Source of the DNA: an uncultured Clostridium sp.
Lineage (GTDB): Bacteria > Bacillota > Clostridia > Oscillospirales > Oscillospiraceae
Length of the DNA: 64,000 bases
Assembly: GCA_904420465.1 (NCBI GenBank)
Contig: CAJFVL010000001.1
Span: forward strand, 1-64,000
Direction: 5' to 3'
Shown: positions 58,382 to 64,000 of the stretch, in pieces
Layout of the letters: each line of letters begins with the position of its first letter
Position numbering within the stretch: the stretch's first letter is position 1
Made by a program: the position numbers and the translations under genes
Notes under the pieces: model-generated
Told to the model about the DNA's origin: nothing
The model's input: the letters and a program-made list of their open reading frames with translations, nothing else
The model's database searches: none

Positions 58382-58687
58382 TCACCTGCTCCATCTGCCG
58401 CCATGGTGTCCGGCTCCGTGCCCATGCCCATAGGGATGCCCTGCGCAGTCCCCGTAGTAGTCGCACACGCCGTCTCCATTCTCATCCACATACCACACGC
58501 TCTGATGGCAGCCCCAGGCCGCGCCGTCCTCTCTGCAGAAATGCCCGCTTCCGCAGAGGTCACACACTCCGTCGCCGTCATCGTCCGCCCTCTGGCAGCC
58601 GTGTCCCGCTCCATCCCAAAAGGCTCCCGCCGCTCCAATGGACAGCACCATCACTGCCGCCGCTACTCCAACCAGCACTTTTTTCAT
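58382..58687 (-). CDS. Small secreted Asp/His/Cys-rich protein with Ca-binding-type repeats
   Basis: A 101-residue exported protein. The signal peptide (1-22) is followed by two DxDGDGxCD-type motifs (DDDGDGVCDLCG and DENGDGVCDYYG), which resemble thrombospondin-3 or EF-hand calcium loops, and a His/Gly-rich tail (YGHGHGAGHHGG). GGAGG lies before the ATG. It is the first gene of the sigma/anti-sigma operon and could be the sensed or exported effector. Confidence 0.78.
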   Translation of the reverse strand: MKKVLVGVAAAVMVLSIGAAGAFWDGAGHGCQRADDDGDGVCDLCGSGHFCREDGAAWGCHQSVWYVDENGDGVCDYYGDCAGHPYGHGHGAGHHGGRWSR

Positions 58688-58769
58688 ATAATATCCTCCT
58701 CACGTTTCCATTCGCCGCTGATGGCTTCACCTGATATACGATCCTGCCGGCCGGATCCATTCACCGCTT

Positions 58770-59861
58770 TCAGAAATTTTTATAGATTTCATCCGCCGGC
58801 CGGGCTGTCAGGAGAACCCTCCGGATATTTTGGGCAAAGCCGTCCAGCCGCTCCCGGATGCCTGGAAGGGCCAGCGCCTCTCCGGGGTTGTTGGCCGTCT
58901 CCATCAGGGCAAACCGCCCGGGCAGATAAAAAGACTTGTTCATATTCACCGCCGAAATCAGCTGCCGGGCCACAATGTCTCCCCCGGAGTACCCCGACAC
59001 CACCAGGGCAAACAGGGCCTTGTCATAGAACCGGGTCTGCCGGAACAGGGCGGTGAGCCGGTTGACGCAGGCGGTGAGATTGGCCGACAGGGCGTCGTTG
59101 TAATTGGGACACAGCATCACCAGCCCGGCGCACCGGCGCACCGCCGGATAGACCTCCTCCTGCATCAGACCGCCGTAAAAGCAGCCCCCCCGCTCTCCGA
59201 AGTGGAGGCACATGGTATAGGGGCAGCCAGAGCAGTCGTACAGGGTCCCGTTGCGCAGGCCGATCTCAGTGCAGACAAAGTCCCCCCCCAGCCGCCGCCG
59301 CACCTCCCCCCACAGGGCCATGGTGTTGGAGGTGTGGTGGCTGGAGGCGTGGAGGACCAGCAGCTCGGGGGTGCTCCGCCTCAAATCCCGGCCCTCCTCC
59401 AGCCGCCCTGCCAGCTCTCGGGCCGCCGCCCGGTAGGCCCCCATCCAATCAGTGCCCAGGTTGGCCGCCTGAACGCGGAAATTGGCCAGTTCTCCCGCCC
59501 CCTCCACCAGCGGCCGGCCCACAAAGGCGCACCCGGCCAGATTGGCCGCCAGGGCCAGCTCGGCGGCCGCCGACTTGGTGTAGAGGGGGGACGCCCCGTC
59601 CACCACCAGCCCGGCGGTGCAGCCCTCCAGCAGGTCCGGCTCCCGCCGCAGCCGGGCCAGGATACGCACCCCTTCCAGATTGACGCCCGCCGTCCCCAGG
59701 GGAAGGGCAAAGAGCAGCCGCCCGCCCCGCAGACCGTCCAGCTCCTCCGCCCGGCGGTGCAGCTTTCCCTCCCGTCCCTCCAGGGCGTGGTCCAGCACCT
59801 GCCAAAGCCGCCTGTCCGCCCCCGGCTCGTCCGGGGGCGGACAGATCACATGCAGTCCCAT
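58770..59861 (-). CDS. Flavodoxin-fold NAD(P)H reductase with N-terminal extension
   Basis: A 363-residue protein. The C-terminal 200 residues resemble NADPH-dependent FMN reductases (LLVLHASSHHTSNTMALW at the FMN phosphate loop, then CSGCPYTMCLHFGERGGCFY and CPNYNDALSANL). The N-terminal 160 residues (FALPLGTAGVNLEGV ... VGRPLVEGAGELANF) form a separate flavodoxin-like or Rossmann-like domain I cannot name. GGGAGG precedes the ATG at 59861. The clustered Cys residues suggest a redox or metal site. Confidence 0.75.
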   Translation of the reverse strand: MGLHVICPPPDEPGADRRLWQVLDHALEGREGKLHRRAEELDGLRGGRLLFALPLGTAGVNLEGVRILARLRREPDLLEGCTAGLVVDGASPLYTKSAAAELALAANLAGCAFVGRPLVEGAGELANFRVQAANLGTDWMGAYRAAARELAGRLEEGRDLRRSTPELLVLHASSHHTSNTMALWGEVRRRLGGDFVCTEIGLRNGTLYDCSGCPYTMCLHFGERGGCFYGGLMQEEVYPAVRRCAGLVMLCPNYNDALSANLTACVNRLTALFRQTRFYDKALFALVVSGYSGGDIVARQLISAVNMNKSFYLPGRFALMETANNPGEALALPGIRERLDGFAQNIRRVLLTARPADEIYKNF

Positions 59862-59912
59862 TTCTCTCGCCTCCCGCGGCCGGCCCACAGGCCGGCCGCC
59901 TTTTTCCTCATG

Positions 59913-61163
59913 CTACCGCCCCAGCCAGCGGGCGTAGTCCTGGACCGTCCCCACCCGCCCCACGCCGGACAGAGAGGCCTCCTCCATTTGGAACAGAGTC
60001 CCGGCCAGCTCCCGCAGCTGCTCCCGGGTGACGGCGTCGTACAGCGCCAGGATCTCATCCTCCTCCCGCACCCGTCCGTACAGCAGGGCACCGGCCCCCA
60101 GCTGGCTCATGCGGGACTGGACCGACTCGGCTCCCATCAGCAGATTGGCCCTGGCCTGCTCCCGCACCCGGTCCAGCTCCTCCTGGGTGGGGCCCTCGTC
60201 GGCCAGACGGCACACCACCTCCCGGATGGTGTCCAGGGCCGCCCCCTCCTGCTCCCGGCTGACGGCGGTGTAGATACCCAGCAGGCCGGTGTCCTCGTGG
60301 TCGGCCACATAGGAGTACACCGAGTAGCACAGGCCCCGCTTCTCCCGCACCTCCTGGAACAGGCGGGAGGAGCACCCGCCCCCCAGCAGGGCGTTGAACA
60401 GCATCAGCCGGGCCCTCCGGTCGTCCAGATAGGAGAAGGCGGGAAAGGCCAGAATCAGGTGGTTCTGCTCGGTGGCCTTCCGCCGGGCGGTGACGGCAGG
60501 CTGATAGGCCGCCGGCCTGCTCCGGGGGACAGGCCCCGGCTCCAGCCCGACCAAACAGTCCCGCAGCCTGTCCGCCTGGGCCTGGGTGAAGCTGCCCGCC
60601 AGGGCGGCCACCATGGCGCCGGGGCGGTAGTGCTCCCGCTGCCATTGGGCCAGGGACTCCCCCGTCATGGCTGCCAGGGTGGACGCCCGGCCCAGGATGG
60701 GCCGGGCCAGTGGGGTGCCCTTGTACACCGCCGCGGCCAGCCGCTCGGACACCAGATCCTCGGGGGTGTCCTCGTACATGCCGATTTCCTCCAGGATAAC
60801 CCCCCGCTCCAGCTCCACATCCTCCTGATCGAAGCGGGAGCGGAACACCATGTCCTCCAGAATGTCCAGGCCCAGGTCCAGGTGGCGGTCCAGGGTGCGT
60901 CCATAGAAGCAGGTGTGCTCCTTGGTGGTATAGGCATTGAACTGTCCGCCGATGGCGTCCATATCCCGGGCCAGCCGGGCGGCGGAGCGCTGTTCGGTCC
61001 CCTTGAACAGCATGTGCTCGATAAAGTGGGCTGCGCCGTTGTCCGCCGGATTCTCGTGGCGGGAGCCCGCCCCCACAAAAAAGCCGAACGCCGCCGACCG
61101 GGCTCCCGGCACCTCCTGGGTCAGAATCCGGGCCCCGTTGGGCAGAGTAAGCTGCTGGTACAT
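59913..61163 (-). CDS. M16-family zinc peptidase
   Basis: A 416-residue pitrilysin-type protease with the inverted zinc motif HFIEH at residues 46-50 and the distal ligand Glu in the GVILEEIGMYEDTPED region, followed by the non-catalytic second half (EKRGLCYSVYSYVADHEDTG). One M16 subunit of about 420 residues is usual in Firmicutes. It is single in this unit; a substrate is not apparent. Confidence 0.93.
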   Translation of the reverse strand: MYQQLTLPNGARILTQEVPGARSAAFGFFVGAGSRHENPADNGAAHFIEHMLFKGTEQRSAARLARDMDAIGGQFNAYTTKEHTCFYGRTLDRHLDLGLDILEDMVFRSRFDQEDVELERGVILEEIGMYEDTPEDLVSERLAAAVYKGTPLARPILGRASTLAAMTGESLAQWQREHYRPGAMVAALAGSFTQAQADRLRDCLVGLEPGPVPRSRPAAYQPAVTARRKATEQNHLILAFPAFSYLDDRRARLMLFNALLGGGCSSRLFQEVREKRGLCYSVYSYVADHEDTGLLGIYTAVSREQEGAALDTIREVVCRLADEGPTQEELDRVREQARANLLMGAESVQSRMSQLGAGALLYGRVREEDEILALYDAVTREQLRELAGTLFQMEEASLSGVGRVGTVQDYARWLGR

Positions 61164-61243
61164 AGTGCCTCCTCATGTCTCTCTGATTTGGATAAGCCCA
61201 GTATAGCACAAACGGCCCAGGCCGTCCACCGGCCCCGCCAGAG

Positions 61244-61308
61244 GAATAAAAAACCGCCCATCTGGGCAGACTGCTCCCAGACTAATTTTACCGGAAAGGC
61301 GGTTATTC
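61244..61308 (+). promoter_or_regulatory. Possible hairpin over the ribosome binding site of the CBS protein
   Basis: AACCGCC (61252-61258), extended by AATA on its 5' side, can pair with GGCGGTTATTC (61298-61308), which overlaps the AAAGGCGG ribosome binding site. The loop is long, so the structure is uncertain. Confidence 0.3.
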
Positions 61309-61310
61309 TC

Positions 61311-61739
61311 ATGCAGGTCAAGGATCTCATGAACCCCAGCGTGGTCACCATCGAACCCGCCTCCTCGGCGGCCCTGGCCGCCCGGCTCATCAGCCGGCAC
61401 AATGTGGGCGCCCTCCCCGTATGCGCCGGAGACGGCCGCCTCCGGGGGATGGTCACCGACCGGGACATTGTCCTGCGGTGCATCGCGGCGGAGGAGGATC
61501 CCGCCCAGACCCCGGTACGGGACATCATGACCCGGGAGTGCGCCACCGTGTCCCCGGGGGACGACTGCCGGGAGGCCACCCGCCTCATGGCCGCCCAGCA
61601 GGTGCGGCGTCTCCCGGTGGTGGAAAACGGGAAGATAGTGGGCATGATCTCCCTGTCCGACCTGGCCCGCAGCCACCGCTTCGACATGGAGGCCGCCCAG
61701 GCCCTGTGCGAGATCTCGGAAAACATCATCGTCGGGTAA
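61311..61739 (+). CDS. Stand-alone CBS-domain pair protein
   Basis: A 142-residue protein made of two CBS domains (VKDLMNPSVVTIEP ... LRGMVTDRDIVLR and VRDIMTRECATVSPGDD ... IVGMISLSDLA). Such proteins bind adenine nucleotides and act as energy or c-di-AMP sensors on unknown partners. The ATG at 61311 follows AAAGGCGG. Confidence 0.93.
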   Translation: MQVKDLMNPSVVTIEPASSAALAARLISRHNVGALPVCAGDGRLRGMVTDRDIVLRCIAAEEDPAQTPVRDIMTRECATVSPGDDCREATRLMAAQQVRRLPVVENGKIVGMISLSDLARSHRFDMEAAQALCEISENIIVG

Positions 61740-61742
61740 GGC

Positions 61743-61783
61743 AAGGGGGCGGCCCCGGAACCGTGTTCCGGGGCCGCCCCCTT
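61743..61783. terminator. Bidirectional terminator hairpin
   Basis: A 19-bp perfect stem starting AAGGGGGCGGCCCCGG with a 3-base loop between convergent genes. Confidence 0.8.
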
Positions 61784-61787
61784 GTCC

Positions 61788-62264
61788 TCAGCCTTTTTCG
61801 CTGTCCTTCTCCTCCGGTTTCTCCTGCTCCTGTCCGGCGCAGAAGTCCCGGTTGCGGATCTCATCCTTCAGCGAGCAATAGCAGAACACCGTCACTATGG
61901 CCAGAAACAACTGCCCGCACAGCAGGAAGGCGGCGTCATTGAAGGTACCCACCACCAGGCTCATCGGCCAGGGCAGAAGCCAGAATATCATGACGTAAAA
62001 GAGGGGGATTATCCCCAGCACCGGCCAGAAGGACACGCCCCGATAGCCGGGCCGCTTCCCTGTCTCCGGGCCGTAAAGCAGCTGTTCCTCCTCCGCCTCC
62101 AGCGCCCGGGCGATCTGCCCCAGGGCGTCCAGCCCGGGGCGGGACAGACCGCGCTCCCAGGCGGAAACCGTCTGCCGGGTGACGTGGAGCGCCTGGGCCA
62201 GCTGCTCCTGGGACATTCCCCTTTTTCTGCGCAGTGTTCGGATATTGGCCGCGATGTCGTTCAT
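61788..62264 (-). CDS. XRE-family regulator with C-terminal membrane helices
   Basis: A 158-residue protein: a Cro/CI helix-turn-helix at residues 4-60 (MSQEQLAQALHVTRQTVSAWERGLSRP by segments) and two hydrophobic segments (about 78-100 and 108-130) with a charged tail. It is a membrane-bound regulator of unknown signal. Confidence 0.9.
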   Translation of the reverse strand: MNDIAANIRTLRRKRGMSQEQLAQALHVTRQTVSAWERGLSRPGLDALGQIARALEAEEEQLLYGPETGKRPGYRGVSFWPVLGIIPLFYVMIFWLLPWPMSLVVGTFNDAAFLLCGQLFLAIVTVFCYCSLKDEIRNRDFCAGQEQEKPEEKDSEKG

Positions 62265-62394
62265 AAGGCCCCCTCCCTTTCTGCCTCCATCCTACCAGTT
62301 TCCCGCCCGTTCCGCAAGCAAATCATATTTGCCCCGGCCAAAAGGGAAAAAGCGTGCCCCTTCCTCTGCAGAAGGGGCACGCGCTCTGTCCGCA

Positions 62395-63303
62395 TCACTT
62401 GTCGATCTGCCGCAGCACCGCCTGGAACCAGCCGGGCAGGGGGCACTCCAGCTCCACCGGCTGTCCGGTGGAGGGGTGGAGAAACCGCAGCCTTCTGGCG
62501 TGGAGGCACTGTCCGGCCAGCCCTGGCCATGGTTTTTTGTTCCCGTACACCGTATCCCCCAGGAGGGGATGGCCGATGGAGGCCATGTGGACCCGAATCT
62601 GGTGAGTCCGGCCCGTCTCCAGCCGGCACTCCAGATGGGTATAGCCGGGGTATCGGCCCAGCACCGACCAGTGGGTCACCGCTGAACGGCCGTTTTTCCG
62701 GTCCACCGCCATCTTCTTCCGGTCCGCCGGGTGGCGGCCGATGGGGGCGTCCACGGTGCCGGAGTCCTCCCGGAAGCCCCCCACCGCCACCGCCTCGTAT
62801 ACCCGGGCCAGGGTGTGGTCCTGAAGCTGGGCGGCCAGGGCCAGATGGGTTTTGTCGTTCTTGGCGGCGATGATCAGCCCCGAGGTGTCCCGGTCGATGC
62901 GGTGGACGATACCGGGGCGCAGCTCCCCGTTGATGCCGGACAGGCTGTCCCCGCAGTGGTACAGCAGGGCGTTGACCAAGGTTCCGTCGGGGTGGCCGGG
63001 GGCGGGGTGGACCACCATCCCCACCGGCTTGTTCACCACGATGACGTCCCCGTCCTCATATACCACATCCAAGGGGATATTTTGGGGGCGCACCTCCACC
63101 GGCTCCGGGTCAGGCAAAACCACCTCCAGGCTGTCGCCGGGGGCGGTCCTGTCACTTTTCCTGGCCGGCCGGCCGGTCAGGGTCACGTTCCCCTCCTCCA
63201 GCAGCCGCTGGGCCGCCGAGCGGGTCAGATCGGGGACCGTCCGGGCCAGGAAGGCGTCCAGCCGCTCCCCCGCCCGGTCAGCGGTCAGGCTCAGCCGTAT
63301 CAC
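62395..63303 (-). CDS. RluA-family 23S rRNA pseudouridine synthase (RluD-like)
   Basis: A 302-residue enzyme with an N-terminal S4 domain (ERLDAFLART ... LLEEGNVTLTG) and a pseudouridine synthase domain with the catalytic Asp in HRIDRDTSG (about residue 137). GTG at 63303 is the likely start because AGGAG lies 7 bases upstream, inside the lspA gene, which it overlaps by 26 bases. lspA-rluD is a common Firmicute gene pair. Confidence 0.93.
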   Translation of the reverse strand: MIRLSLTADRAGERLDAFLARTVPDLTRSAAQRLLEEGNVTLTGRPARKSDRTAPGDSLEVVLPDPEPVEVRPQNIPLDVVYEDGDVIVVNKPVGMVVHPAPGHPDGTLVNALLYHCGDSLSGINGELRPGIVHRIDRDTSGLIIAAKNDKTHLALAAQLQDHTLARVYEAVAVGGFREDSGTVDAPIGRHPADRKKMAVDRKNGRSAVTHWSVLGRYPGYTHLECRLETGRTHQIRVHMASIGHPLLGDTVYGNKKPWPGLAGQCLHARRLRFLHPSTGQPVELECPLPGWFQAVLRQIDK

Positions 63304-63769
63304 AGTCCTTCTCCTCTTTGGGCTCCAGCTTCCCCGCCAGCAGCAGATAATACAGCGCGGCCCCGATGCCCCCCGCCACCACACAGATATCCGCCACATT
63401 GAATACGGCAAAGTGCATAAACAGCAGGTTGAACATGTCCACCACAAAGCCCCGCAGCACCCGGTCGATCAGGTTGCCCACCGCCCCGGCCAGCAGCAGG
63501 GTCAGGGTGAGCTTGCCCAGGGGGTGGTGAAAGAAATTTTTCCACAGGGCCGCGGCCAGCAGCACCGAGGCCGCCAGGGAAACCAGGGCCAGCAGCCAGG
63601 TGTGCTCCTCAAACAGGGCGAAGGCCGCTCCCGTGTTCTGCACATAGGTCAGCTCCACCAGATAGGGGATGAAGGGCACATGGCCCCCCAAGGGGATGTT
63701 CTGCAGCACCAGATATTTAACCAGCTGGTCCAGGGCCACCAGGACCGCCGCGAGAATGGCATAGGGCAT
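63278..63769 (-). CDS. lspA: Lipoprotein signal peptidase (signal peptidase II)
   Basis: A 163-residue membrane aspartyl protease with four helices that removes signal peptides from lipoproteins, such as the several encoded in this window. The catalytic aspartates are Asp102 (GNLIDR) and Asp127 (FNVAD). The first helix has the typical ALDQLVKYLV pattern. Overlaps the pseudouridine synthase gene. Confidence 0.96.
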   Translation of the reverse strand: MPYAILAAVLVALDQLVKYLVLQNIPLGGHVPFIPYLVELTYVQNTGAAFALFEEHTWLLALVSLAASVLLAAALWKNFFHHPLGKLTLTLLLAGAVGNLIDRVLRGFVVDMFNLLFMHFAVFNVADICVVAGGIGAALYYLLLAGKLEPKEEKDCDTAEPDR

Positions 63770-63878
63770 CAGGTTTCTCCTCCGCTGTGGATGATGGGTC
63801 CGCTCTCAGGCAGGCCTGTGTCTATTTTAGCACATCCGCCCCGCCTAAAAAAGGGCGGTTTGGAAAATTTTTCTCCGC

Positions 63879-64000
63879 TTACAGCCGGTTTTTCTTCAGC
63901 AGGCGAATATCCTCCCCAAAAAAGTGGAGCACATGGTACTCCCCCTCCAGACGGGAGGCGATCTGGGGGGAATAGCGCCGGGCGGCCTCCTCCATGGACA
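63879..64000 (-). CDS. C-terminal end of an unrecognised protein (partial)
   Basis: An open minus-strand frame enters from the right edge and ends with SRLEGEYHVLHFFGEDIR and a basic tail (LLKKNRL) at the stop 63879-63881. Codon use is normal. Too little is visible to name the family. It lies 110 bases upstream of lspA on the same strand. Confidence 0.55.
   Translation of the reverse strand, partial: SMEEAARRYSPQIASRLEGEYHVLHFFGEDIRLLKKNRL

Noticed and set aside
58830-61739. 969-codon plus-strand open frame over the flavoprotein and M16 genes
   Set aside because: Only its last 142 codons (the CBS protein from 61311) are real; the rest is antisense to two clear genes and low-complexity.

Overview
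The window looks like chromosomal DNA of a GC-rich, spore-forming, low-GC-lineage Firmicute, most likely a gut Oscillospiraceae (Flavonifractor/Pseudoflavonifractor-like). The signs are strong AGGAGG ribosome binding sites with frequent GTG/TTG starts, lipoprotein signal peptides, a TAXI-type TRAP transporter, a sporulation PdaB deacetylase, a SpoIIQ-like M23 protein, an SLH-domain exoprotein and sigma-A promoters of TTGACA-N17-TATAAT form. The assignment rests on gene content and base composition only.

Layout. 1-2 kb: end of glycogen phosphorylase and a convergent aldehyde dehydrogenase. 2.1-8.4 kb: a pdaB gene cut in two by a 5.5-kb element (about 2656-8177) that carries a TAXI TRAP transporter, a large serine recombinase and a 44-codon ORF; joining the gene halves at a shared GA restores an in-frame 258-codon pdaB with the family motif WDVDSLDW. 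8.6-11.7 kb: LarA-like racemase plus split UxaA-type hydro-lyase. 11.7-15.8 kb: BusR-like (GntR + RCK_C) regulator and a glycine-betaine-type ABC transporter, each with the same inverted-repeat operator inside its promoter. 15.9-17.7 kb: isolated phage-type lysis cassette. 17.7-24 kb: TetR, TolC-like protein, adaptor and RND pump in one operon. 24.3-27.4 kb: AraC regulator, galE, nucleotidyltransferase. 27.5-31.9 kb: an AT-richer block with CitMHS transporter, RraA-like aldolase, beta-propeller protein and divergent LysR. 31.9-36.8 kb: polyisoprenyl-type glycosyltransferase, GtrA and two polytopic membrane proteins. 37-38.4 kb: small regulators and tRNA-Thr/tRNA-Tyr. 38.9-41.1 kb: candidate small RNA, P-loop protein, pgi.

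41.3-46.8 kb is the most intriguing regulatory region: two tandem small-RNA-like units exactly 200 bp apart, each with three 11-bp-spaced response-regulator half sites placed just upstream of a -10 box, next to a CDF metal transporter and an OmpR-type response regulator, histidine kinase and HtrA-type protease (CssRS/HtrA-like). The response regulator gene has a matching box in its own promoter, suggesting one regulon.

47-57 kb: SLH protein with a long leader, Nudix hydrolase, a 1601-residue HD/helical-repeat/nucleotidyltransferase/PRTase-like fusion followed by a divergent LDH/MDH-like protein, and a SpoIIQ-like protein whose ribosome binding site lies in the arm of a terminator-like hairpin. 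57-64 kb: ECF sigma/RsgI-like anti-sigma with a small Ca-motif exopeptide, flavoprotein, M16 protease, CBS protein, XRE membrane regulator, RluD-type pseudouridine synthase, lspA and the end of one more gene.
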